DNA from: Chloroflexota bacterium
GTDB taxonomy: Bacteria; Chloroflexota; Anaerolineae; Aggregatilineales; J027
DNA: 64,000 nt
Direction: 5' to 3'
Assembly: GCA_013112715.1 (NCBI GenBank)
Contig: JABFGB010000026.1
Location: forward strand, 21,111-85,110
Part shown: positions 54,502 to 62,486 of the stretch, one piece after another
Numbering within the stretch: the first letter of the stretch is position 1
Layout: every line of letters begins with the position of its first letter
Position numbers and translations under genes: made by a program
The notes under the pieces: model-generated
Seen by the model: only the letters and a program-made list of their open reading frames with translations
Told to the model about the DNA's origin: nothing
Databases searched by the model: none

Positions 54502-55788
54502 ATGACCTTTACCCTTCAACATCCGCGCCAACAATTGGTGCAAATCATTAACCGCATCTACTATGGCGGTTTAACGACGCTTTCTGGTGGCAACCTCTCG
54601 ACATTGGATGATGAGGGCAATATTTGGATTACGCCTGCGGGTATTGATAAAGGCAACCTGACGCCTGCCGATATGGTGTGTGTGCAACCAGACGGTAATG
54701 CGATTGGATTACACCCCCCCTCGTCGGAATTACCCTTTCATCGCGCAATTTATGCCCAACGACCCGATGTACGGGCGGTGGTTCATGCCCATGCCCCGGC
54801 ATTGGTGGCCTTTAGCATCGTGCGTCAAATTCCCGATACCCGCTTGATTCCCCAAGCCCGCCGTGTGTGTGGGCATGTCGGGTACGCCCCGTATGCCTTG
54901 CCGGGGAGCGAAATTTTGGGGGCGAACATCGCGGGTACGTTCGCACAGGGGTTTGATGTGGTGTTGCTCGAAAATCATGGTGTGGCGACCTCTGGCAGCA
55001 CTCTATTGGAGGCATTTCAGCGTCTTGAAACGCTCGATTTTTGTGCTCGTACTCAACTATATGCCCAAACATTAGGCGATATATCCACCCTGACTGATGA
55101 GCAGATTGCCTTATTTGACACTTGGACTGACCATTTGCCCGAATTTACCCCGACCTATCACAGCAGCCACGAACGGGAACTGCGTCATCAAATGTCCGAT
55201 TTAGTCGGACGTGCGTGTGAACGGCATTTGATGATCAGCACCGAGGGGGTGATGTCAGCACGGGTAGATGGTGAGACCTTCTTGATTACCCCGACAGGTA
55301 TGGATCGGCGCAGCATCGGCTATGAAGATGTGGTATTGATCCAAAATGGGCATTGCGAACTGGGCAAGAATCCGAGTCGGGCGGTTGAACTCCATACCAA
55401 AATTTACCAATGCCACCCAGACGTTAATTGCATTATTACCGCCCAATCCCCGTATGCTACTGCTTATGTCATTGGCTTGCATCCCTTTGACACCAAGACC
55501 ATCCCCGAAAGTTATATCTTGCTGCAAGATGTCCCCAAACTGCCCTATGGAGTGCAGTTTACAGATCGGCAGGTCATCGCAGAAGCCATTTCGGAACAAC
55601 ATCCGGTGCTACTGCTGCAAAATGACTGTGTGCTGACGGTGGGCAAAAATATCCTGCAAGCCTTTGACCGACTCGAAGTGGTGGAATTTACCGCTCGTTC
55701 ATTGATTTATGCTGTGCCGATTGGCAGTGTAGTGCCGATTGGGGAACGCGATATTCAAGCCTTAGAAAAGAAATTTCTGCAACGCTAA
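54502..55788 (+). CDS. Tandem class II aldolase/adducin-domain protein
   Basis: This 428-residue protein is made of two class II aldolase domains in a row, where a normal enzyme has one of about 210. Domain 1 (residues 1-205) keeps the active-site features: SGGNLS, PSSELPFHRAIY with the catalytic-type Glu, zinc ligands in VVHAHAPA and ENHG. Domain 2 (about 220-425) has the same fold signals (FLITPTGMDRR, PSRAVELHTKIY) but reads ITAQSPYA where the H-x-H should be and QNDC in place of ENHG, so its metal site is lost. The standard rhamnulose-1-phosphate aldolase is the next gene, so this one may act on a side product or control activity through its second half. Confidence 0.85.
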   Translation: MTFTLQHPRQQLVQIINRIYYGGLTTLSGGNLSTLDDEGNIWITPAGIDKGNLTPADMVCVQPDGNAIGLHPPSSELPFHRAIYAQRPDVRAVVHAHAPALVAFSIVRQIPDTRLIPQARRVCGHVGYAPYALPGSEILGANIAGTFAQGFDVVLLENHGVATSGSTLLEAFQRLETLDFCARTQLYAQTLGDISTLTDEQIALFDTWTDHLPEFTPTYHSSHERELRHQMSDLVGRACERHLMISTEGVMSARVDGETFLITPTGMDRRSIGYEDVVLIQNGHCELGKNPSRAVELHTKIYQCHPDVNCIITAQSPYATAYVIGLHPFDTKTIPESYILLQDVPKLPYGVQFTDRQVIAEAISEQHPVLLLQNDCVLTVGKNILQAFDRLEVVEFTARSLIYAVPIGSVVPIGERDIQALEKKFLQR

Positions 55789-55800
55789 AAAGGGAATCTT

Positions 55801-57996
55801 ATGTCTGTTTATCGCCCTAATGAATACCGTCATGTGAATTATCTGTGGGATGATGCCCATGCCGCTAAACTTGACCCGGTTGATCGGCTGGTTTATCGCT
55901 CCAATATCTTAGGCAGCGACCAGCGCATCACCAACACAGGAGGCGGCAACACGTCCTCCAAAATTATGATGACTGACCCGTTAACTGGGGAACAGGTTGA
56001 GGTGATGTGGGTTAAGGGGTCGGGGGGTGATTTACGCACTGCCAAACGCACCAATTTCGCCTCGCTATATATGTCGAAATTGATGGCTTTGCAAGGCATC
56101 TATGGCGCGGCGGAAGGGAAAGGGGTCAAGACACCTATCGAAGATCAGATGGTCGGCATGTATCCACATACCACGTTTAATCTCAACCCGGCGGCGACTT
56201 CGATAGATACACCGCTTCATGCTTTTGTCCCTTACAAACATGTGGATCACACCCATCCCGACGCGGTAATAGCGATTGCAGCGTGCAGCGACGGCAAGTC
56301 ACTCGCCAAAGCTATCTATGGGGATGAGGTCGTGTGGGTGGATTGGCAACGCCCCGGTTTTGATTTGGGCCTAAAATTACAGGCCACTATCGAACAGCAG
56401 CCCGGCATCAAAGGCATCATTTTGGGCGGGCACGGTCTGATTAATTGGGCCAATGATGACAAGGAATGTTATGAACTCTCACTGACCCTCATCGAAAAAG
56501 CGGCCCGTTATCTGTCTGAACATGATAAGGGTGAGGCGACTTTTGGTGGAGTTAAATATCAGCCCCTTACCGAAGAACAGCGTAATAAGGTACTTGGCGA
56601 AATTTTGCCTCAACTGCGCGGCTTGGTCTCGCAGAAAAATCGGTTTATCGGCACGATTCAGGCCACCGATGCCATGCTGCGTTTTGTCAACAGCCACGAT
56701 GCCGCCCGGCTAGCCGAATTAGGCACATCCTGTCCTGACCATTTCTTGCGGACGAAGATTAAGCCCTTGTACGTGGATTGGAATCCACAAACCGAAGATA
56801 CCGCCGCTCTGATGCAAAAATTGACGACAGGGGTCGAGCAATATCGGCTGGATTACACCGCGTATTACGAAGCCTGCAAGCGACCTGATTCCCCTGCTAT
56901 GCGTGACCCCAACCCCAGCGTGATTTTGATACCGGGGATTGGCGCGGTGGCATGGGGGAAAAACAAGAGCGAATCGCGGGTGACGGCGGAATTTTATAGC
57001 AACGCGGTCAATGTTATGCGCGGCGCGGAGGCGGTAGGTCAATATGTGGCCTTGCCCCGCCAAGAAGCCTTTGATATTGAATATTGGCTGTTGGAAGAAG
57101 CCAAATTGCGTCGGATGCCTCCGGAAGCTACCTTAGCACGGCGAGTGGTGGTGGTGATTGGTGCGGGTAGTGGCATCGGCAAGGCAGTCGCACAGCGGGT
57201 CGCCAAAGAAGGGGCGCATGTGATCTGTGCCGATTTGGATTTGGCCTCAGCCGAAACTACGGCCAATGAACTCACCGCCAAATATGGGATGGGCATTGGA
57301 GTCGCAGGAACAGGTATTTCGGGCTGTGGGCCAGCCATTGGCTTATCGGTTGACATCACCAAACGTGAGAGTGTACGTCAATTCTACCAAACTGTTTTAC
57401 AGGCCTATGGCGGACTGGATGATGTGATCGTCACTGCCGGGGTGTTTGTGCCACCGGATAAAGAAGGGCACATCCCAGATGAAAAATGGCGTTTTACGTT
57501 TGATGTCAATGTCATGGGTGGGTATGTCACGGCAGATGAAGCGTGGCCTATTTGGAAGGCACAGGGGCTGCGGGGCGGTTTGGTATTGACAACCAGTGTC
57601 AATGCTACTGTGTCCAAGAAAGGCTCGTTGGCCTATGACACCAGCAAAGCTGCCGCAAACCATTTGGTACGCGAATTGGCAATCGAATTGTCCCCACTGG
57701 TTCGGGTCAATGGCCTCGCCCCAGCAACGGTGGTGGAGGGTAGTACCATGTTCCCGCGTGACCGAGTGATTAGCTCATTGGTCAAGTACAATATAGACCA
57801 CGATGAAAGTGAAAGCACGGAGGCACTACGCTCCAAACTCGCCGATTTCTACGCCCAACGCACCCTGACCAAACAAGCCATTACGCCTGAAGATCAAGCC
57901 GAAGTCGCCTATTTGTTAATCAGTCCAGCTTTTAGCAAGACAACCGGTCAGTTGTTCAGCGTGGATGGTGGGTTGCACGAAGCCTTTTTGCGGTAA
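55801..57996 (+). CDS. rhaD: Bifunctional rhamnulose-1-phosphate aldolase / lactaldehyde dehydrogenase-type SDR
   Basis: This 731-residue fusion ends the pathway. The N-terminal class II aldolase splits L-rhamnulose 1-phosphate into dihydroxyacetone phosphate and L-lactaldehyde (NTGGGNTSSKIM; zinc ligands in VDHTHPDAVIAIAA; GHGLINW). The C-terminal short-chain dehydrogenase (from about residue 440) has the NAD loop VVVIGAGSGIGKAVAQRV and active site VNATVSKKGSLAYDTSKAA, with Tyr and Lys, and handles lactaldehyde. The length and order match the RhaD aldolase/dehydrogenase family of Rhizobium and Bacillus. It is the last gene of the rhamnose operon. Confidence 0.94.
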   Translation: MSVYRPNEYRHVNYLWDDAHAAKLDPVDRLVYRSNILGSDQRITNTGGGNTSSKIMMTDPLTGEQVEVMWVKGSGGDLRTAKRTNFASLYMSKLMALQGIYGAAEGKGVKTPIEDQMVGMYPHTTFNLNPAATSIDTPLHAFVPYKHVDHTHPDAVIAIAACSDGKSLAKAIYGDEVVWVDWQRPGFDLGLKLQATIEQQPGIKGIILGGHGLINWANDDKECYELSLTLIEKAARYLSEHDKGEATFGGVKYQPLTEEQRNKVLGEILPQLRGLVSQKNRFIGTIQATDAMLRFVNSHDAARLAELGTSCPDHFLRTKIKPLYVDWNPQTEDTAALMQKLTTGVEQYRLDYTAYYEACKRPDSPAMRDPNPSVILIPGIGAVAWGKNKSESRVTAEFYSNAVNVMRGAEAVGQYVALPRQEAFDIEYWLLEEAKLRRMPPEATLARRVVVVIGAGSGIGKAVAQRVAKEGAHVICADLDLASAETTANELTAKYGMGIGVAGTGISGCGPAIGLSVDITKRESVRQFYQTVLQAYGGLDDVIVTAGVFVPPDKEGHIPDEKWRFTFDVNVMGGYVTADEAWPIWKAQGLRGGLVLTTSVNATVSKKGSLAYDTSKAAANHLVRELAIELSPLVRVNGLAPATVVEGSTMFPRDRVISSLVKYNIDHDESESTEALRSKLADFYAQRTLTKQAITPEDQAEVAYLLISPAFSKTTGQLFSVDGGLHEAFLR

Positions 57997-58061
57997 CCTA
58001 AGCGGACTGGCGGGGTTGTGGCTGTTTTTTCCATAAACCCATTTCGACCCGAAAAACTATA

Positions 58062-58090
58062 TTGACATCGGGGTTGGCCCTTGGTACACT
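58062..58090 (+). promoter_or_regulatory. Promoter of tRNA-Asp
   Basis: TTGACA, 17 bases, TACACT; a second -10-like TATACT overlaps downstream. The tRNA begins 20 bases after the -10 box. Confidence 0.75.
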
Positions 58091-58110
58091 TATACTCGCC
58101 TTAAAAATTA

Positions 58111-58183
58111 GGAGGCGTGGTGTAGCGGTTAACATGCTGCCCTGTCAAGGCAGAGACCGCGGGTTCGAATCCCGTCGCTTCCG
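58111..58183 (+). tRNA. tRNA-Asp (anticodon GTC)
   Basis: All four arms pair. The acceptor GGAGGCG with CGCTTCC has one G-U pair. The anticodon stem CTGCC/GGCAG holds loop CTGTCAA with anticodon GTC at 58144-58146. The T arm is GCGGG-TTCGAAT-CCCGT. The discriminator is G, as expected for Asp. No 3' CCA is encoded. The left part of this gene overlaps, on the opposite strand, the end of a serine recombinase reading frame, so its 3' half is probably the attachment site of the element to the right. Confidence 0.95.
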
Positions 58184-59703
58184 CACGTGTATACAGGTGA
58201 GTCAATCGAAAACTCGGTTGGCTCATTTGCTTTGTGCCCTAAAACCACATGGTAGTCCGCCTTCAACGTCATTGCCACCACCTCCTCATCTTGCACATAC
58301 ACTCTCTCAATAATGAGTTTAATCAGTCGATGTTGTGCCTCTGGATCATCACCACAATTGGCCCAATATTTTGCAAAGTTCTGTAATATATCGGCGGCCC
58401 GTTCAAGGTCATCCTCTGGAATAGGGGTAAGTTGCTCAAGTTCTTGCTGCAACTTGACGCGCTTATCCAGATAATCTGTTTTGTCCGTGATAAAGCCCTG
58501 ATCCCAACGAAAATCCATGCGTTCAATAGCCCCGCGAATTTCTTGCAATCGCGCCTCAAGGCTCTGTTCGCCTAGAATTTCACTGATGGTCTCGGTAATG
58601 CGCTGTTGCCATTCCGCAGGCGGTTTCAGTTGCATGAGGGCATTTATTACCTGTGCTTCGATAGCATCACAGTGAACGGCTTTTTGCGAACAGTCTCGGT
58701 CAAAATCCTTCGCACGGCAGCGATAATAGCGATGCTTTTTCCCTTGAATTTGAGCACGCATCTTGCCAAAAGCCGGAAAAGGGACTGCCTGTGGCGCACT
58801 GTTGCAGCACCGATAGCAATAGACTAGGTTGCGGAGCAGATAAGGATTATACTTGAGGGTGGGTTGGCGATGGGCGACCCGTTCTTCACGTACTGCCTGA
58901 CATCTATCAAATAGTTCTTGGGAAACTAGCGGTTCGTGCTGACCCTCAAAGAATTCAATTGGGGCAGAGTAAGAGCGGCTTCTGTCCGCGTTGCGCCGAA
59001 ACTGCTGGTATTTGATTTTACCAAGATAGGTTTGATTTTTGAGAATCATCCGCACCGTGTCTTTCGAAAAAGTACGTCCTTTTTTGGTTCGGTAGCCGTG
59101 CGCGTTGAGTAGGTCAGCAACATCGGCGTCACTGTGTTTTCCATCGGCATATGCCTCAAATGCCATGACAAGGCCGAGCGATTCATGGGGATTGGGAACA
59201 AGTAGTTTTTGTTTATCTTTATCATACCCAAAAGGCGCTTGATTATTATGCAGCCCTTGATGGCCGCGTTCGCGCTTGCCCTTGGCAACTTCTTGCGCCA
59301 AATTACGACTATACCAATCGGCAACACACTCCATAATGCCCTCAATCAATGCTCCCAGCGGGCCATCACTATCCTCGGACGGTTCAGTGACCGAAAAGAC
59401 CTTGATTTTGTAGTCACAACGCAGCAGTGATTTGATTGCCAAAGAGTCCGTTCGGTTACGGGCAAAGCGGTCAAACTTATGAACCACCAGCGCGTCAAAC
59501 TTGCTGTCTCGAGCATCCAGTCGCATTTTCTGGAAGTGGGTACGGTTAGTTGTCTGGGCCGATTCACCTTCATCGGCGTATACTTTAACTAACGTACCAC
59601 CTCGCGCTGCAACCCACTCTTGGATGGCTCGGCGTTGTGCATCAAGCGAATAGCCTTGCACTTGGTCTTCATCACTCACTCGGATATAACCTGCGTAACG
59701 CAT
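58129..59703 (-). CDS. Large serine recombinase/integrase ending inside tRNA-Asp
   Basis: This 524-residue site-specific recombinase has the catalytic Ser10 in RYAGYIRVSDEDQVQGY at the N-terminus. The resolvase core includes ALVVHKFDRFARNRTDSL, followed by a recombinase DNA-binding domain (QAPFGYDKDK, ILKNQTYLGKIKYQ), a zinc beta-ribbon (Cys in LVYCYRCCNSAP and YYRCRAKDFDRDC) and a coiled coil (about residues 400-440). The last 19 residues (CGSDGIRTRGLCLDRAAC) are read from the antisense strand of tRNA-Asp, and the stop TAA is at 58131-58129 within the tRNA. The ATG at 59703 follows AAGGAG. An in-frame ATG at 59865 also has GGAG upstream and would add 54 residues. Confidence 0.9.
   Translation of the reverse strand: MRYAGYIRVSDEDQVQGYSLDAQRRAIQEWVAARGGTLVKVYADEGESAQTTNRTHFQKMRLDARDSKFDALVVHKFDRFARNRTDSLAIKSLLRCDYKIKVFSVTEPSEDSDGPLGALIEGIMECVADWYSRNLAQEVAKGKRERGHQGLHNNQAPFGYDKDKQKLLVPNPHESLGLVMAFEAYADGKHSDADVADLLNAHGYRTKKGRTFSKDTVRMILKNQTYLGKIKYQQFRRNADRSRSYSAPIEFFEGQHEPLVSQELFDRCQAVREERVAHRQPTLKYNPYLLRNLVYCYRCCNSAPQAVPFPAFGKMRAQIQGKKHRYYRCRAKDFDRDCSQKAVHCDAIEAQVINALMQLKPPAEWQQRITETISEILGEQSLEARLQEIRGAIERMDFRWDQGFITDKTDYLDKRVKLQQELEQLTPIPEDDLERAADILQNFAKYWANCGDDPEAQHRLIKLIIERVYVQDEEVVAMTLKADYHVVLGHKANEPTEFSIDSPVYTCGSDGIRTRGLCLDRAAC
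58130..58183 (+). other. Likely attachment site (attL) in the 3' part of tRNA-Asp
   Basis: A recombinase gene abuts and overlaps the 3' part of the tRNA, and recombinase, excisionase-like and unrecognised genes follow to the right. The crossover point cannot be fixed because the other junction, a repeat of the tRNA 3' end, is not in the window. Confidence 0.5.
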
Positions 59704-59893
59704 GATGGGTTCTCCTTCTCGTTTGTTTTGGGATTTATCAGTTTTGAGAAAATGTCCTTTCAGTTGCAGTTCATCTGAGGCACTCCCCAGTCTAGGCACA
59801 GTAAAGAACCGTGCTCCCCGAATGGGTTGTACTATTCGAATGGTCTTTGGTTTTACTTCATCCATACGCTCCTTCTAGGCATTTGCCCTAAAC

Positions 59894-59932
59894 AAAAAAG
59901 TCGTCAATGCTGAAAACAGCCATTTGACGACT
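59894..59932 (-). terminator. Hairpin terminator in front of the serine recombinase
   Basis: AGTCGTCAA pairs perfectly with TTGACGACT, with an inner CTG/CAG helix. On the - strand it is followed by six T. It lies upstream of the recombinase and downstream of a gene on the same strand, so it can separate the two or act as an attenuator of the recombinase. Confidence 0.75.
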
Positions 59933-60063
59933 CAAAGACGCAACGTTACTATTGCCTTTAGCCTGCCATGCTGTCTTCTCAGCGTGGTTGGTTAGCCCTC
60001 GGTGGGTATTTGCAGTACCCTACGGGGGCGTAATCATTTTTTAGTTGATTGTTTCTTTCATAA
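59933..60063 (-). ncRNA. Candidate structured RNA upstream of the serine recombinase
   Basis: On the - strand this gap holds hairpins GGGTA-ctgcaaa-TACCC, CCACGCTG-agaaga-CAGCATGG (one mismatch) and GCAA...TTGC, in front of the terminator at 59894-59932. The arrangement resembles a riboswitch or attenuator leader, but I do not recognise any known class. It could also be two chance hairpins in a 3' region. Confidence 0.3.
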
Positions 60064-60393
60064 TCATACTATAGGTTTCCTGTTCAATGAGCGTAATTTT
60101 TTTGAACTATAGATGGCTGCCGCGCCTTTTGCCGGGTAACGTGGCGTGGGGCTAATAATGGTATTCAGCAGGTGTAATCGCTTGGCCCAAGTGGTGTGCC
60201 GAGGGGAGCGCACCCTATAGCGAAACAGCTTCCGTTCTTCATCCATCAGTTTCACCTGATAAGCGTTCCTTACCTCGGTTAACCCTTTTTTATCCGCCCA
60301 TGCAATCAGCCGCTTTAGCTCACTCATACGATTGAGCGTCACCAGACTTGCTCGGCATTCCCGCCAGTGGTGATAAAAAGATGCTTTTTCCAT
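60064..60393 (-). CDS. Hypothetical basic protein of the element
   Basis: This 109-residue protein is unrecognised. It is rich in Lys, Arg and aromatic residues with a predicted helical first half (RMSELKRLIAWADKKGLTEVRNAYQV). There is no membrane segment or known motif. No strong ribosome site is seen. It precedes the terminator and the recombinase on the same strand and is divergent from the 227-residue protein gene. Confidence 0.45.
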   Translation of the reverse strand: MEKASFYHHWRECRASLVTLNRMSELKRLIAWADKKGLTEVRNAYQVKLMDEERKLFRYRVRSPRHTTWAKRLHLLNTIISPTPRYPAKGAAAIYSSKKLRSLNRKPIV

Positions 60394-60442
60394 AGTTCTT
60401 GACTTACACTGCCTGAAACCCTACTCTGCAAGTAACACCTGC

Positions 60443-61126
60443 ATGGATAGCCCACAACCTACCAACTCTAGTCCCATTCGTAATTCTGTTTGGCCTCTTC
60501 TCTTCCAAATAATCAGTGCCGAATGGGTCCAAGTGCTGCTTCAAGCATGGCAGTTGCTTCAAAAAATCACGACAGAACGCGCCATTGGCTTGTATGACGT
60601 TTTGGATTTTGAACACACGCTTGAACTGTGCGATGGCAAAGGCAAAAAAGCGATTTATCACAAACGCGAAACCATTAAGCTGTTGCAAGATTATGTGGCT
60701 GCCTATACCGACTCGGCGTGGGGGCGAGGCCAGATATTCGCCGATTATCGCTGTAGTCCCGGCGTTGCAGTGGATCGCTATCAGAGTGGGCATAAATATT
60801 ATGTCTTGATTTCCTTGCGGGAGGCCAAGCGGCGCGGGGAGATACTTCGCATCGGGATTGACCGCACGGTGAAAAATGGCTTTGATGTGAGTACCGGATG
60901 GAGTGAAACCCAAGTGAGTCACCGTACCCGTCACTTCCGAACAGTGGTTATTTTCCCGAAAGAACGATTGCCGCAAGGTCTGTGGTTGATTGAAGCCAAC
61001 CGCAACCGCACCACGCCACTTGGAGACAATCACATTGAGATTTTGCCGGATGGTCGGCACAAGGTTACATGGGAGACCACCAAGCCAAAGCTCTTTGAGA
61101 CCTATACTCTCAAGTGGACGTGGTGA
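60443..61126 (+). CDS. Unrecognised 227-residue protein of the element
   Basis: I do not recognise this protein. The N-terminal 80 residues are helical; the C-terminal 130 residues look like an all-beta domain ending in alternating hydrophobic strands (HIEILPDGRHKVTWETTKPK). Charged and aromatic residues are well balanced, as in a real soluble protein, with no signal or membrane segment. It is the only + strand gene between two - strand recombinase blocks, which is the usual place of cargo. The opposite strand also has a long open frame (60404-61255), which I judge a shadow because it is of poor composition. Confidence 0.6.
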   Translation: MDSPQPTNSSPIRNSVWPLLFQIISAEWVQVLLQAWQLLQKITTERAIGLYDVLDFEHTLELCDGKGKKAIYHKRETIKLLQDYVAAYTDSAWGRGQIFADYRCSPGVAVDRYQSGHKYYVLISLREAKRRGEILRIGIDRTVKNGFDVSTGWSETQVSHRTRHFRTVVIFPKERLPQGLWLIEANRNRTTPLGDNHIEILPDGRHKVTWETTKPKLFETYTLKWTW

Positions 61127-61194
61127 CAGGCTGTTGTTAGGTGCTTCCACCGCCCATTGAGCCTCTCCTTGAAACAATCCAGTATCCATAAACG

Positions 61195-61222
61195 AAAAAG
61201 CAGCTAGGTTTTCCATAGCTGC
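61195..61222 (-). terminator. Terminator after the excisionase-like gene
   Basis: On the - strand GCAGCTA...TAGCTGC forms a perfect seven-base stem followed by TTTTT. It ends the tyrosine recombinase and HTH unit. Confidence 0.7.
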
Positions 61223-61282
61223 CATAATTATAATCGCTTGCGATTGTAATGTCAAATCACTCCAATACTCCGAGATTTTGAT

Positions 61283-61510
61283 TTAATCTTTTCCCTTTGG
61301 TCCCGGTTTTCGATCAGTTACTAAATACGTTTTGACTGCTTCCTCAGTGGTTAGCCAATCACGGCCCTTCTTGATGGCCCAGATTTTCTTTTGACGAACC
61401 AATAGGCGTAGGTGACTGTGCGATAACCCGCTGAGTTCGGCAGCCTCTGCCAGAGAAATAAGTTGTTGTGCAGCCTTTTCCCCGGCAGATTTGCTGGGTT
61501 CATTTGGCAT
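61283..61510 (-). CDS. Excisionase/MerR-like HTH protein
   Basis: This 75-residue DNA-binding protein has the winged-helix pattern ISLAEAAELSGLSHSHLRLL, then KKIWAIKKGRDWLTTEEAVK, the layout of the HTH_17/Xis family. The start at 61510 gives the usual length; an earlier in-frame start at 61552 adds a hydrophobic tail that looks unlikely. It lies 61 bases after the tyrosine recombinase gene on the same strand, and could direct its excision or regulate it. Confidence 0.75.
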   Translation of the reverse strand: MPNEPSKSAGEKAAQQLISLAEAAELSGLSHSHLRLLVRQKKIWAIKKGRDWLTTEEAVKTYLVTDRKPGPKGKD

Positions 61511-61571
61511 ACTCAGAGTGTATATCAGGGGACGCAAAAGGAAAACAGCCATAGGGGACTAAATCAAGCCA

Positions 61572-62465
61572 TCACAGGGCATGGTCTTGAATGTGCTGGG
61601 CTTGGCGTCGCTTGGCTAACCCAATATAGAGTTTGGTGGTATCAAGCGAGCGATGTCCTAAAAATTCCTGTACCGTAATGAGGTCTGTACCCATCGCAAT
61701 ATGATGGGTTGCGAATGTGTGGCGTAGGGTATGAACGCCTGCATGTCGAATGCCTGCAAGTTCAAAATACCGACCCACCAAATACTGAAACTGGCGGGTG
61801 GAAAGGGGACGATGACGACTGGATACAAAAAGTGCTGGAATCTGGTCGTTGGGGCGCTGTTGGAGGTAAGTGGCAAGGGCTTCACAGGCTTTGGTATTCA
61901 ATAACACCGTTCGTGTTTTGCGTCCTTTTCCCAGAATACGCAGTGTACCCAGTGCATCTTTAGTCACGCGCTTCGGCAGGTTCAAATCAAACAAGGTCAA
62001 GTGTTGAATTTCAGATAAACGAATGCCTGTCTGCAAAAGCACTTGAATGATGGCCCTATCGCGGGGTCTCTGTACAACGGACAGCAGGCGTTCGTATTCT
62101 TCTTTGGTCAAGACTCGCGGTTCTTTGTCTTCGCGTTGGGGCGGCATGACCGAACGAGCGGGATTGGTCAATACCTCATCATTCGCTTTGAGCCAGTCAA
62201 AAAAGGTGCGAATGATGACGAGTTTTTTCCAGCGCGTGACACCTGCTAAATGGTGAGTATCAAGGCTGGCAAGATAGGCTTGGATGTGTTTGGGTTCAAC
62301 CTTTTTGAAATCAAAGAGGTGAAGGGTTTCAAGAAACGCCAAGAATTGGGAAATATCGCGTTCATACTCCCGACGGCTACGTTCAGCAAGGTTGCGTGCG
62401 CCCATGTAGACTGCTTGATACTCTTGCAAGGCAGCTTGGAAAGTAGGGGATAAGGTGGGCTGCAT
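61572..62465 (-). CDS. Tyrosine recombinase, XerC/D-like
   Basis: This 297-residue site-specific recombinase has an N-terminal core-binding domain of SAM type (about residues 10-105) and a catalytic domain with Arg in LLQTGIRLSEIQHL, His-x-x-Arg in GVHTLRHTFATHH, His in LGHRSLDTTK and nucleophile Tyr280 in TKLYIGL. All conserved residues are present, so it appears active. Size and form resemble XerC/D or a small phage or integron-like integrase. Its target site is not evident. It differs in chemistry from the serine recombinase of the same element. Confidence 0.92.
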   Translation of the reverse strand: MQPTLSPTFQAALQEYQAVYMGARNLAERSRREYERDISQFLAFLETLHLFDFKKVEPKHIQAYLASLDTHHLAGVTRWKKLVIIRTFFDWLKANDEVLTNPARSVMPPQREDKEPRVLTKEEYERLLSVVQRPRDRAIIQVLLQTGIRLSEIQHLTLFDLNLPKRVTKDALGTLRILGKGRKTRTVLLNTKACEALATYLQQRPNDQIPALFVSSRHRPLSTRQFQYLVGRYFELAGIRHAGVHTLRHTFATHHIAMGTDLITVQEFLGHRSLDTTKLYIGLAKRRQAQHIQDHAL

Positions 62466-62486
62466 CCTATGGATAGCGTAACAAAC

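Noticed and set aside
58129..58183. Peptide CGSDGIRTRGLCLDRAAC considered as a conserved domain end
   Set aside because: It is the antisense translation of tRNA-Asp, a known source of spurious similarity between unrelated proteins that end in tRNA genes.
59941..60060. Known riboswitch classes (TPP, cyclic-di-GMP, cobalamin, guanidine) considered for the hairpin-rich leader
   Set aside because: A few short matches such as CTGAGA occur, but the conserved cores of these classes are missing.
60404..61255. Open frame of 283 codons on the - strand, opposite the 227-residue + strand gene
   Set aside because: Two genes cannot both be fully coding here. The + strand product has balanced soluble-protein composition and a plausible fold pattern, while the - strand product has none.
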